Source: Frondihabitans sp. PhB188
GTDB lineage: Bacteria > Actinomycetota > Actinomycetes > Actinomycetales > Microbacteriaceae
Direction: 5' to 3'
Assembly (NCBI RefSeq): GCF_003752365.1
Contig: NZ_RJUO01000001.1
Location: 744,001 to 808,000, forward strand
DNA length: 64,000 bases
Shown here: positions 15,351-23,744 of the stretch, piece after piece
How the letters are laid out: each line of letters opens with the position of its first letter
How positions within the stretch are numbered: the stretch's first letter is position 1
Notes under the pieces: model-generated
Seen by the model: only the letters and a program-made list of their open reading frames with translations
Databases searched by the model: none
What the model was told of the DNA's origin: nothing
Made by a program: the position numbers and the translations under genes

Positions 15351-16088
15351 GACCGCCAGCGTCCCGACCGAGACGCCGACGATCTCGCCGTCGTCGTCGA
15401 GCTGAGGCTCGACCCGCCAGACGCTGCCCTGGCCGATGACCGCCAGGGCGCCCTCGCCGACGATCAGCGCGGTGTTCTCGTCGATGGCGACGCCACCCGT
15501 GACCATGCCGGCCTCGGTCGCGGCGATGAGCCGGGTGAGGGTTCCCCACTGGGCCGCGTGCACGTCGACGGCGAGGTCGACCAGGCCCAGCCCCTGCACG
15601 AGGGTGACCTCGTCGAGGTCTTCGGAGCTGTCCTGCGGGCACACCTCGACGCCGCCGATGCGGTATCCGCCGAGGATGGCCGTGTCGGCCGCGATCATCG
15701 CTCCGGCCGAGAAGCCGAGGTAGGGCAGGCCGTCGCTGACGAGCAGCCGCACCTGGTCGACGAGGGGCACGACCGCCTCGAAGTACGCGGGAGTCATGCC
15801 GCCGGCGATGAGCAGGCCGTCGATGTCGGAGAGAACGGTCGTATCGAAGACGTCGCTCGAGATCACCTCGGTGACGAGCGGCTCGCACGGCCCGATCGAG
15901 GCCAGCATCTCGGGGAACCCGGTGCGGAAGTCGGCCGACGGGACGTCGTCCTCGACGACGACGAGCACCGCGATGCGCGGCACGTCGCGGCCGATCCGGG
16001 CGGCGCGGGTCGACGCCTCGGCGACGAAGAGCTCGTAGACCTCCGTGGAGTCCGACGCCCAGCCGCCGCCGACGAGGTGGATGCTCAC
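15342..16088 (-). CDS. Peptidase S51 family protein (cyanophycinase/dipeptidase E-like)
   Basis: A 248-residue serine hydrolase of the class-I glutaminase-like fold. The nucleophile elbow is LGFSAGAMIAADTAI with Ser127, preceded by DGLLIAGGMTPAYFEAV, the typical S51 glycine loop. A His in DVHAAQWGTLTR and the Glu in the DENTALIVG strand resemble PepE/cyanophycinase positions. The start is GTG 16088, in GTGA overlap with the stop of the phosphoribosyltransferase gene. Substrate (Asp-X dipeptide, cyanophycin or a peptide-nucleotide like the MccF substrate) is undetermined. Confidence 0.82.
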   Translation of the reverse strand: MSIHLVGGGWASDSTEVYELFVAEASTRAARIGRDVPRIAVLVVVEDDVPSADFRTGFPEMLASIGPCEPLVTEVISSDVFDTTVLSDIDGLLIAGGMTPAYFEAVVPLVDQVRLLVSDGLPYLGFSAGAMIAADTAILGGYRIGGVEVCPQDSSEDLDEVTLVQGLGLVDLAVDVHAAQWGTLTRLIAATEAGMVTGGVAIDENTALIVGEGALAVIGQGSVWRVEPQLDDDGEIVGVSVGTLAVEQ

Positions 16089-16639
16089 GTGCTCACCGTC
16101 ACCGGAGGCAGCGCGCTCCAGGGGAAGGTGATCCAGTCGGCGGTGTGGCGCCAGACGTGGTCGGGCTCGAGGATCGTGCGCGGCTTCGCGTAGAGGCAGA
16201 CCGTGTGCACGTCGGCGCCGTGGCCGCGGAGGATGTCGCGGACGAGCTCGAGCGTGCGGCCCGAGTCGGAGACGTCGTCGACGAGCAGGACGCGCTTGCC
16301 GCTGAGCGCCGGGGCGTCGAGCGCCGGAGGGAGGATGACGGGCTTCTCGAGCACCGAGTTGATGCCCGTGTAGAACTCGACGTTGATCGAGCCGCACATC
16401 TTCGTGTCGAGCGCGTACGAGATCGCGCCGGCGAGCAGGAGCCCGCCGCGGGCGATCGCCACCACGACGTCGGGGCGGAAGCCCGATGCGAGAACGTCCT
16501 GGGCGAGCTCGCGCGATGCCTCGCCGAACTCGAGCCAGCCAAGGATCTCGCGGCTGGCGTCGCGCGCCGGGCCTGTGGCCGCTTCGGCCGTGTCGACGTC
16601 GGGGGACGCGACCGGCGCGTCTTCGGGGAGGGCAACCAT
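16085..16639 (-). CDS. Type I phosphoribosyltransferase, xanthine/hypoxanthine-like
   Basis: Transfers phosphoribose from PRPP, most likely to a purine base. Of 184 residues, the first 25 are a variable leader. The hood and loop I (VVVAIARGGLLLAGAISYAL) and the PRPP-binding signature (RVLLVDDVSDSGRTLELV) are intact. The acidic DDVSDSGRT form is typical of Gpt-like xanthine and hypoxanthine enzymes. Co-translated with the S51 peptidase gene; the functional reason for that pairing is not evident. Confidence 0.85.
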   Translation of the reverse strand: MVALPEDAPVASPDVDTAEAATGPARDASREILGWLEFGEASRELAQDVLASGFRPDVVVAIARGGLLLAGAISYALDTKMCGSINVEFYTGINSVLEKPVILPPALDAPALSGKRVLLVDDVSDSGRTLELVRDILRGHGADVHTVCLYAKPRTILEPDHVWRHTADWITFPWSALPPVTVST

Positions 16640-16734
16640 GGATCAACCGTAGTGCCGAGCGGCCCCGCGGTGCGACCCGTTCGAGGCGGCTCGACCGGCG
16701 TGCCGGCGTGCCGGCCCGGACGGCCGGACGGCCG

Positions 16735-17397
16735 CTACGCCGACCTCGACCAGTCGGGCCGGAACTGCACGCTGATCCGCGGCCCGACGGCCCGCTTGGT
16801 CTTGGCGATCGAGTGCTCGTGCGTGCGCTGCATGCTGCCGCCCATCACGAGCAGGTCGCCGTGCCCGAGGGGGAACCGCCGCACCTCGCCGCCGGACCTC
16901 GACCGCACCGCCAGGGTCCGCTCGGCGCCGACGGACACGATCGCGACCATCGTGTCGCGGTCGATGGCCTTGCCGACCTTGTCGCCGTGCCAGGCGATGC
17001 TGTCGTCTCCTGTGCGGTAGAAGCACAGGCCAGCCGTCTCGAAGACCTGACCGGGTGGTCGGCGGTAGTGGTCGTTGAGGGCGGACTGGGCCTCCGCGAG
17101 GACCGGGTCGGGCAGCACGGCTCGCGGCCCGAACCACGACACGAGGCGCGGCACGTCGACCACGCGGTCGTACATCTCGCGGCGATCGGCCTGCCACGGC
17201 ACGCGGTCGACGAGCCGCTCGAAGAGGTCGTCGGAGTGGCCGACCCAGCCGGGCCGGAGGTCGAGCCAGGCGCCCTCGCCGAGCTCGATCCGCTGCACGG
17301 ACGCGCCCAGCGGGCCGAGGACCGGCGTCGCACCCAGGACCGGGTCGTCGAGGAGGGCTGGATCGTCGAAGAGCGACGTCTGGAACGAGAGGGACAT
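16735..17397 (-). CDS. AlkB-like 2-oxoglutarate/Fe(II) dioxygenase
   Basis: Probable oxidative demethylase of alkylated DNA bases, 220 residues. The iron facial triad is visible as the HxD in IAWHGDKVGKAIDRDT and His in MQRTHEHSIAKTKR. The 2-oxoglutarate clamp is Arg in GPRISVQFRPDW, in the conserved RxxxxxR spacing. PWQADRREMYDRVVDVPRL is the nucleotide-recognition lid. A perfect LexA-type box lies 22 bases upstream of its ATG, so it is predicted to be DNA-damage induced. Confidence 0.9.
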   Translation of the reverse strand: MSLSFQTSLFDDPALLDDPVLGATPVLGPLGASVQRIELGEGAWLDLRPGWVGHSDDLFERLVDRVPWQADRREMYDRVVDVPRLVSWFGPRAVLPDPVLAEAQSALNDHYRRPPGQVFETAGLCFYRTGDDSIAWHGDKVGKAIDRDTMVAIVSVGAERTLAVRSRSGGEVRRFPLGHGDLLVMGGSMQRTHEHSIAKTKRAVGPRISVQFRPDWSRSA

Positions 17398-17418
17398 AGC
17401 CTCAGCCTAGCCGATCAC

Positions 17419-17434
17419 TCGAACATGTGTTCGA
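17419..17434 (-). promoter_or_regulatory. LexA (SOS) box upstream of the AlkB-like gene
   Basis: TCGAACATGTGTTCGA matches the actinobacterial/Bacillus SOS box (CGAAC, four bases, GTTCG) without a mismatch. The palindrome extends further outward as ATCA/TGAT on each side with one mismatched position. It lies between the AlkB-like start (17397) and the end of the upstream oxidoreductase gene, where the alkB promoter must be. Confidence 0.85.
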
Positions 17435-17445
17435 ATGATGTGCCG

Positions 17446-19023
17446 TCACGAGAGCAGGTGCGGCTGATCGAAGAGCTTCTTCGGATCGACGGTCGTCTTG
17501 ATCTTCGTCAGGCGCGCCAGGTTCTCGCCGAAGTAGCTCTGCCCGGGTGAGGTGAGCGAGGGGTCGGCGTAGTTGACGTAGGCCGCGTCACCCCACGGCG
17601 TCGAGAGCGAGCGACGGAAGTCTTGCACGTACTCGTCGTAGGCCCGGGGGTCGGCGCCGTCCGCGAAGGTGGCCGTGTACTGGACGCTGAAGAGAGCGGT
17701 CCGGTGCGGGAAGGCCGTGTCGGCGGCGGCGACGCGGCCGACTGCGCCGCCCAGGGCGTCGAGCGAGATCCCGCCTTCGGTGAGGCCGACGATGCCGCCC
17801 GCGGCCTCGACCTTGGCCACGAGCCGACGGATCGCGTCGCCGTCGAGCGTCACGGTCGGCATGCTGGACGTGCCCGACTCGGAGACGCGCTTCAGGACAC
17901 CGCCCTCACCGGTCGTGCAGGCCGACGCCGGCTCGCCTGCGCAGCCCGCGTACCGGAGCATCGCGTCGCCGTACTCGTGGGCGACCGCCGTCTGCGACGA
18001 GGGCGTCGCCTTGACCGCGGCCAGGAACGGCGCGAGCTCGTCCTCGAGCGGCGTGCTCCCGGTCCAGGTGCCCGAGACGGTCAGCGACGGCGTGCTGCCG
18101 TGCGTCGACCCCGCCAGCAGCTTCAGCGTCGACCACAGCTGGTCGGACGCCCCGGGGGCCCAGCCCTGCCACACGTTCAGGACCCGCACCGCCCATCGCC
18201 AGTCCCACTCGATCGACCACATGGTCACCGTCGGGGCGGGCCGGGTGGTGAAGGTCATCGACGTGACGATGCCGACGAGGCCGCCGCCGCCGCCGCGGCA
18301 GGCCCAGAACAGGTCCGCGTCCTCGGTCGCCGATGCGTGATGGACGACACCGTCGGCGGTCACGATCTCGACGGCGGCGAGCTGGTCGCAGGTCAGGCCG
18401 AACGAGCGCGAGAGCACTCCGACTCCCCCGCCGAGCGTCAGGCCGCCGATGGCGACGGTGCCGCACGAGCCCGCGCCGATCGCGCGGCCGGCGGCGGCGA
18501 GCTTCTCGTAGACGGCGGCCAGCGGAGCGCCCGGCCCGACGGTGACCGAGGCTCCGTCGCCCGAGAGCTCGACGGTGTCGAGAGCGGCCGTGCTGATGAC
18601 GAGGGACGGGTCGACGTCCGTTCCTGCGGCACCCCCGGCGGACCAGCCGGCGTAGCTGTGCCCGCCCGATCGGACCGCGAGAGGGGTGGCCGAGTTCCTG
18701 CAGAAGGCCAGCCCGGCGATGACGTCGGAGGTCGAGGCCGCCCGGAGGATGCCGAGCGGCGCGGCGTCGTCGAAGCGCGGGTTCTCGGTCTGCTTGGCGG
18801 AGCCGTAGCCGACGCTCGACGGGCGCAGGAGCGTTCCCGACACGGCGGCGGCGAGCGCCTGCCACGTCGAGGGGCCGGCGGCGGTCGGCGTCTCGGTGAC
18901 GGTGGTGGTCGCGGTGGGCGACGGTCTCGGGCTGGTGCAGGCGGCGAGCGCGACGGCGCTGACGGCTGCCACTCCGGCGACGGAGGCTCCCGTCAGGAAC
19001 GTGCGGCGGTCGATCGAGGTCAC
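17446..19023 (-). CDS. Exported FAD-dependent oxidoreductase (VAO/berberine bridge enzyme-like)
   Basis: A 525-residue flavoprotein with a twin-arginine signal (DRRTFLTGASVAGVAAVS) ending at a possible lipobox (LAAC), so it is predicted to be exported folded. The PCMH FAD domain includes RSGGHSYAGWS, where His is the usual covalent FAD attachment site, and CGTVAIGGLTLGGGVGVLSR. The C-terminal berberine-bridge segment is DAAYVNYADPSL with YFGENLARLTKIK. Such enzymes oxidise sugars, alcohols or alkaloids with oxygen; the substrate is unknown. A Ser/Thr/Pro-rich linker follows the signal. Confidence 0.88.
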   Translation of the reverse strand: MTSIDRRTFLTGASVAGVAAVSAVALAACTSPRPSPTATTTVTETPTAAGPSTWQALAAAVSGTLLRPSSVGYGSAKQTENPRFDDAAPLGILRAASTSDVIAGLAFCRNSATPLAVRSGGHSYAGWSAGGAAGTDVDPSLVISTAALDTVELSGDGASVTVGPGAPLAAVYEKLAAAGRAIGAGSCGTVAIGGLTLGGGVGVLSRSFGLTCDQLAAVEIVTADGVVHHASATEDADLFWACRGGGGGLVGIVTSMTFTTRPAPTVTMWSIEWDWRWAVRVLNVWQGWAPGASDQLWSTLKLLAGSTHGSTPSLTVSGTWTGSTPLEDELAPFLAAVKATPSSQTAVAHEYGDAMLRYAGCAGEPASACTTGEGGVLKRVSESGTSSMPTVTLDGDAIRRLVAKVEAAGGIVGLTEGGISLDALGGAVGRVAAADTAFPHRTALFSVQYTATFADGADPRAYDEYVQDFRRSLSTPWGDAAYVNYADPSLTSPGQSYFGENLARLTKIKTTVDPKKLFDQPHLLS

Positions 19024-19088
19024 CCGACGACCCTACGTCGTCGGGATGGCGGCGACGGGGATCCCCGGGGGCGTGGGATGCTCGTCGG

Positions 19089-19880
19089 ATGAAGCGCAAC
19101 GCATCGTCCCGGCTCGTCCTGTCAGCGACCGAGCCCGCGGAGCTGGTGCTGTCCGTCGCCGCCGCCGAGGGGCAGTCGGTCGTCGAGTCGCTGTCGGTGC
19201 GGCAGGGTGGGGTCGACGTGCCGGTGCGCGAGGTCGTCGACGATCGGGGCACGCGGCTGCAGGTGGCGACGATGCAGCCGGGCGTCCTCGAGATGGAGTA
19301 CCGCGTCGAGGTGTCGGGGCGCACGGAGCCGATCGAGCTGGGGGCGCTCGACACGATCCAGTACCTGCGGCCGAGCCGGTACTGCGAGTCCGACACGCTC
19401 TTTCCGATGGCGAAGAGCGAGTTCGGCGGCCTGCGGGGGCAGCAGCTCGTGTCGGCCATCGGGACGTGGGTCAACGGGCACCTGTCGTACGTGCCGGGGT
19501 CAAGCTCGCCGACGGACGGCGCGGTGCAGACGTTCCTCGACCGTCGGGGCGTGTGCCGCGACTACGCGCACCTCGTGGTGGCCCTGCTGCGAGCGCGGGA
19601 CGTGCCGGCGAGGCTGGTGTCGGTCTACGCGCCGGGGCTGTGGCCGATGGACTTCCACGCGGTCGCGGAGGCCCTGGTCGACGGCGTCTGGTACGCGATC
19701 GACGCGACGGGGCTGGCTCCCCGGCAGAGCCTGGTGCGGATCGCCACGGGGCGCGACGCGTCCGACACCGCGTTCCTGTCGTCGTCGGGCGGCTGGGTGA
19801 AGCTGCTCGAGATGGAGGTCATGGCGACCGCCGACGTGCTGCCGCGCGACACCGTCTCGGACTTCGTCTCGATCGGCTAG
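19089..19880 (+). CDS. Transglutaminase-like family protein
   Basis: A 263-residue protein with an N-terminal beta-sandwich and a transglutaminase core. The Cys-His-Asp triad is visible: Cys in DRRGVCRDYAHLVVALLRA, His in WPMDFHAVAEAL and Asp in VWYAIDATGLAPR. The YLRPSRYCESDTLFPMA segment is typical of the bacterial cytoplasmic subfamily. It probably acts as a protease or amidase on peptides; no partner such as an alpha-E protein is next to it. Divergent from the Tat oxidoreductase gene across 65 bases. Confidence 0.88.
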   Translation: MKRNASSRLVLSATEPAELVLSVAAAEGQSVVESLSVRQGGVDVPVREVVDDRGTRLQVATMQPGVLEMEYRVEVSGRTEPIELGALDTIQYLRPSRYCESDTLFPMAKSEFGGLRGQQLVSAIGTWVNGHLSYVPGSSSPTDGAVQTFLDRRGVCRDYAHLVVALLRARDVPARLVSVYAPGLWPMDFHAVAEALVDGVWYAIDATGLAPRQSLVRIATGRDASDTAFLSSSGGWVKLLEMEVMATADVLPRDTVSDFVSIG

Positions 19881-19902
19881 CGGCTCCCTGCGCGGACCCG
19901 GC

Positions 19903-20670
19903 TCAGCGGGTGGAGAGCGGACCGCGCGCGAGCTTGTAGGGCTGCGCCTGCGCGACGGGCTTGACTGTGACGAGGTCGAGGTTGACGTGCGGCGGCAGCT
20001 CGACCGCGTGGACGACGGCCTCGGCGATGTCGTCGGCGGTGAGCGGAGCTTCGACGCCGGCGTAGACGGCGTCGGCGCGTTCCTGGTCGCCGGCGAAGCG
20101 CACGAGCGAGAAGTCGGTCTTGACCATGCCGGGGGCGATCTCGATGACCCGGAGGGGCTCGCCGTTGAGCTCGAGGCGGAGCGCCGCGACGACGGCGTGC
20201 TGGGCGAACTTCGCGGCGTTGTAGCCGCCGCCGTTCTCGTAGGCGATGTGCCCGGCGATCGAGGTGATCGTGACGATGTCGCCCGAGCCCGCCTCGTCGG
20301 CGCCGCGGCGGAGCGACGGGAGCAGGGCGCTGAGCGCGCGCTTGGTGCCGAGCACGTTGACGTCGAACATGCGCTGCCAGTCGTCGATCGAGCCCGTCTC
20401 GACGCTGTCGAGGCCGAAGGCGCCGCCGGCGTTGTTCACGAGGGCGTGCAGCGGTCCGGTGGACTCGACGTGCGCGCGCAGGGCGGCCATGTCGTCGTCG
20501 CTGGTGACGTCGGCGCGGAACCAGGTGGCGCCGGTCTCGTCGGCGAGCGCCGCGAGGCGGTCCTCGCGGCGGGCGACGGCGAGGACGTCCCAGCCGTGAG
20601 AGCGGAACAGGCGCACGGTGGCCTCTCCGATGCCCGAGCTCGATCCGGTGACCAGTGCTCTCTTCGCCAT
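19903..20670 (-). CDS. Short-chain dehydrogenase/reductase (SDR), YdfG-like
   Basis: NAD(P)H-dependent oxidoreductase of 255 residues. The Rossmann motif is TGSSSGIGEATVRLF; a basic residue after strand 2 (AVARREDR) favours NADPH. NNAGG, the catalytic Ser in VTITSIAGHIAYENGGGYNAAKFA and the YxxxK pair are all present. It resembles the serine/3-hydroxy-acid dehydrogenase YdfG group. The substrate cannot be fixed. Confidence 0.9.
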   Translation of the reverse strand: MAKRALVTGSSSGIGEATVRLFRSHGWDVLAVARREDRLAALADETGATWFRADVTSDDDMAALRAHVESTGPLHALVNNAGGAFGLDSVETGSIDDWQRMFDVNVLGTKRALSALLPSLRRGADEAGSGDIVTITSIAGHIAYENGGGYNAAKFAQHAVVAALRLELNGEPLRVIEIAPGMVKTDFSLVRFAGDQERADAVYAGVEAPLTADDIAEAVVHAVELPPHVNLDLVTVKPVAQAQPYKLARGPLSTR

Positions 20671-20961
20671 GCGTGTGCGCCTTCCCTAGGTTGCGTGCGT
20701 TCCCGCAACGCTACTGCTCGCGGCGGGCAGGCAGCCGCCGGCGCTCGCGGCGCACCGCGCGTGCATCGTGCCGCCGGCGTCGACGATGAAGCCGTCGAGG
20801 GAGACGATCCCCGCTGCGATGATCGTGCCCGCGGGCCGAGGTTACGCCGCGTGTCCGCTCCGTTGCCGGCCAGAGGCCCGCGCTCCTAGGCTCGGCCTCA
20901 ACCGGGGTCCGATCACCGTCGACGGGCCCGTCAGACACCCGCACGACTTCAGGAGAGCATC
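20671..20961. other. Intergenic region upstream of metY
   Basis: About 290 bases with no convincing gene. On the minus strand a start-less frame (20686-20841) encodes GIVSLDGFIVDAGG, similar to the start of RibD/dihydrofolate-reductase-like proteins; it may be a decayed remnant or chance. A good ribosome site (CAGGAGAGC) precedes metY. I searched by eye for a SAM riboswitch and could not recognise one. Confidence 0.4.
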
Positions 20962-22281
20962 ATGAGCGACTGGCAGTTCGAGACCCAGCAGATCCACGCG
21001 GGCGCCCAGCCCGACCCCACGACGCACGCTCGCGCGACGCCGATCTACAAGACGACCTCGTACGTGTTCGAGAGCGCCGAGCAGGCGAAGAACCTGTTCG
21101 CGCTCGCCGAGTTCGGCAACATCTACTCGCGCATCATGAACCCCACCCACGACGTCGTGGAGCAGCGCATCGCGACGCTCGAGGGCGGCTCCGGCGCGCT
21201 GCTCGTCTCGTCGGGCCAGGCGGCCGAGACCCTCGCGATCTTGAACATCGCCCAGGCGGGCGACCACATCGTCTCGTCGTCGTCGATCTACGGCGGCACC
21301 TACAACCTGTTCAAGTACACGCTCGCGAAGCTCGGCATCGAGACCACGTTCGTCGAGAACCAGGACGACGCCGACGAGTGGCACCGCGCCGTGCGCCCGA
21401 ACACGAAGCTGTTCTTCGCCGAGACGATCGGCAACCCGAAGATCAACATCCTCGACATCTCGCTGGTGTCGAGCGTCGCCCACGAGGCCGGCGTGCCGCT
21501 GATCGTCGACAACACGATCGCGACGCCCTACCTGATCCGCCCGTTCGAGCACGGCGCCGACATCGTCGTGCACTCGGCGACGAAGTTCCTCGGCGGCCAC
21601 GGCACGGTCATCGGCGGTCTCATCGTCGACGGCGGAAAGTTCGAGTGGTCGAAGAACGTCGAGAAGTTCCCGGAGCTCACCGTCCCGGATCCCTCGTACC
21701 ACGGCGCCAGCTACACGACAGCAGTGGGCGACTCGCTCGCGTACATCATCAAGGCGCGCGTGCAGCTGCTCCGCGACCTCGGCTCGTCGAACTCGGCCGA
21801 CACCGCCTTCGCATTGATCCAGGGCATCGAGACTCTGAGCCTCCGCATCGAGCGCCACGTGCAGAACGCCCAGGAGATCGCCGAGTGGCTCGACGCCCGC
21901 GACGACGTCGCCAACGTCTTCTATGCCGGCCTCCCCACCAGCCCCTGGTACGCCGCCGCCAACAAGTACGCTCCCAAGGGCGTCGGAGCCGTGCTGAGCT
22001 TCGAGCTCAAGGGCGGCGTCGACGCGGGCAAGGCGCTCGTCGACGGCCTGTCGCTGTTCAGCCACCTGGCCAACATCGGCGACGTGCGCTCGCTCGTGAT
22101 CCACCCGGCATCGACGACGCACTCGCAGCTCACCCCCGAGCAGCAGCTCACGACCGGAGTCACCCCCGGCCTCGTCAGGCTCTCCATCGGGCTCGAGAAC
22201 GTCGCCGATCTCAAGGCCGACCTGGCGGCGGGCTTCGCCGCGGCCGCCGACGTGACGGCGGGCCTCCTCAAGAGCAACTGA
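20962..22281 (+). CDS. metY: O-acetylhomoserine sulfhydrylase (aminocarboxypropyltransferase)
   Basis: PLP enzyme that makes homocysteine (or methionine) from O-acetylhomoserine and sulfide (or methanethiol), 439 residues. The Cys/Met-metabolism fold is clear: [13 protein letters not shown] start, [20 protein letters not shown], and the Schiff-base lysine in [13 protein letters not shown] (Lys208), then the YHGASYT and [17 protein letters not shown] blocks of the MetY subgroup. metX follows after 76 bases, giving the direct-sulfhydrylation pair. A strong hairpin lies between them. Confidence 0.96.
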   Translation: MSDWQFETQQIHAGAQPDPTTHARATPIYKTTSYVFESAEQAKNLFALAEFGNIYSRIMNPTHDVVEQRIATLEGGSGALLVSSGQAAETLAILNIAQAGDHIVSSSSIYGGTYNLFKYTLAKLGIETTFVENQDDADEWHRAVRPNTKLFFAETIGNPKINILDISLVSSVAHEAGVPLIVDNTIATPYLIRPFEHGADIVVHSATKFLGGHGTVIGGLIVDGGKFEWSKNVEKFPELTVPDPSYHGASYTTAVGDSLAYIIKARVQLLRDLGSSNSADTAFALIQGIETLSLRIERHVQNAQEIAEWLDARDDVANVFYAGLPTSPWYAAANKYAPKGVGAVLSFELKGGVDAGKALVDGLSLFSHLANIGDVRSLVIHPASTTHSQLTPEQQLTTGVTPGLVRLSIGLENVADLKADLAAGFAAAADVTAGLLKSN

Positions 22282-22295
22282 CGTTCCACCCCGAA

Positions 22296-22338
22296 GCGGC
22301 GGCTCCCGGACGTAATGTTCCGGCAGCCGCCGCTCTTT
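22296..22338 (+). terminator. Intrinsic terminator between metY and metX
   Basis: GCGGCGGCT with CCGGA (22296-22310) pairs with TCCGG and AGCCGCCGC (22319-22333) around an eight-base loop, one central mismatch, followed by TCTTT. It is the most classical terminator in the window. It ends only 20 bases before the metX start, so it probably lowers metX relative to metY. Confidence 0.8.
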
Positions 22339-22357
22339 GTTGACATGCTGGAGTCAA

Positions 22358-23563
22358 ATGGACTGGCAGACGACACCCGAAGACACGGTCCCGTCGAGCG
22401 TCGTCACCGAGCGCACCCGCCGGACGATGCTGGGCAAGCCTCCGGTCACCGGGGCCTGGCGCGACGGCGACCCGGTCGGCGACCGCCGGTTCGAGTCGAT
22501 CGACGACCTGCTCCTCGAGACCGGCGAGGTGCTCCCCCGTCCGCGCATCGCGTACGAGACGTTCGGCACGCGCGCCGCCGACGACTCCAACGTCGTGCTC
22601 GTGCTGCACGCCCTCACCGGCGACAGCCACCTCACCGGGCCCGCCTCCCTGGGCCACACCACGGCCGGCTGGTGGCCCGGCGTCGTCGGCCCGGGTCTCG
22701 CCATCGACACCGACCGCTGGTTCGTCGTCGCGCCCAACATGCTCGGCGGCTGCCAGGGCTCGACCGGCCCCTCGTCGCTCGCCCCCGACGGCGTCGAATG
22801 GGGCTCGCGCTTCCCGCGCCTGACCATCCGCGACCAGGTCGCAGCTCAGGTCGCCTTCTCGGATGCCCTCGGGATCGACCGCTGGAAGGCCGTCATCGGC
22901 GGCTCCATGGGCGGCATGCACGCCCTCGAGTGGGCCGTGGGCTCGCCCGACCGCGTCGAGCGTCTGGGCGTCCTCTCGACCACGGCGTTCTCGAGCGCCG
23001 ACCAGATCGCTCTCAACACGGTGCAGGTCGAGGCCATCCACATGGATCCGGGCTTCGCCGGCGGTGACTACTACGAGTCGCCCGAAGGCGAGGGCCCGTA
23101 TCGGGGTCTGGCCCTGGCCCGCCGCATGGCGCTCCTCAACTACCGCTCGCCCGATGAGCTCAACAAGCGCTTCGGGCGCGGCTGGCAGAGCGACCTCTCC
23201 CCCCTGGTCGGGCAGGGTCGGTTCGCCGTGTCCAGCTACCTGGACTTCCACGGCAACAAGTTCACGAGGCGCTTCGACGCGAATAGCTACGTGACGCTCG
23301 CGCGCGCCATGAACTCGCACGACCTGGGTCGCGACCGCGGGGGCGTGACGGCCGCCCTCGCCCGGGTCACCGCGACGTCGCTCGTGCTGGGGATCGACAC
23401 CGACCGCCTCTTCCCGCCGCACGACCAGGAGCTCATCGCGGCGGGCCTGCGGCAGACGGCGGCGACAGACGCCGTGATCCTGCCCAGCGAGTTCGGGCAC
23501 GACGGATTCCTCATCGAGAACGAGCTCGTCGGGACACACCTTCGAGCCTTGCTTGAAGGATGA
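22358..23563 (+). CDS. metX: Homoserine O-acetyltransferase
   Basis: Acetyl-CoA-dependent acetylation of homoserine, the entry to methionine synthesis, 401 residues from ATG 22358 with CTGGAG as ribosome site. Alpha/beta-hydrolase fold: LVLHALTGDSH oxyanion strand, nucleophile in VIGGSMGGMHALEWA (Ser183), Asp in LGIDTDRLFPP and His in SEFGHDGFLIE. GGCQGSTGPSSL is diagnostic of MetX. Works with metY upstream. Confidence 0.96.
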   Translation: MDWQTTPEDTVPSSVVTERTRRTMLGKPPVTGAWRDGDPVGDRRFESIDDLLLETGEVLPRPRIAYETFGTRAADDSNVVLVLHALTGDSHLTGPASLGHTTAGWWPGVVGPGLAIDTDRWFVVAPNMLGGCQGSTGPSSLAPDGVEWGSRFPRLTIRDQVAAQVAFSDALGIDRWKAVIGGSMGGMHALEWAVGSPDRVERLGVLSTTAFSSADQIALNTVQVEAIHMDPGFAGGDYYESPEGEGPYRGLALARRMALLNYRSPDELNKRFGRGWQSDLSPLVGQGRFAVSSYLDFHGNKFTRRFDANSYVTLARAMNSHDLGRDRGGVTAALARVTATSLVLGIDTDRLFPPHDQELIAAGLRQTAATDAVILPSEFGHDGFLIENELVGTHLRALLEG

Positions 23564-23744
23564 CGCCGCACAGGCCACAATGAGACTCGCTCGGGAACCA
23601 TCCGGATCCCGCACGGACACCCGTCTCGCTTGAGCGCAGAGGCCCACAGGACTGCGCGCCGTGCCCCGCCTCGGGGGACAAATTGTGGAACGATGTGTCT
23701 AGGCGCCCCCACAGGCCGCTTCCCACCATGACCGTTGGACTCGA

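Noticed and set aside
20671-20961. SAM riboswitch upstream of metY
   Set aside because: I could not identify the conserved cores of SAM-I, SAM-II or SAM-IV; a covariance-model search would be decisive.
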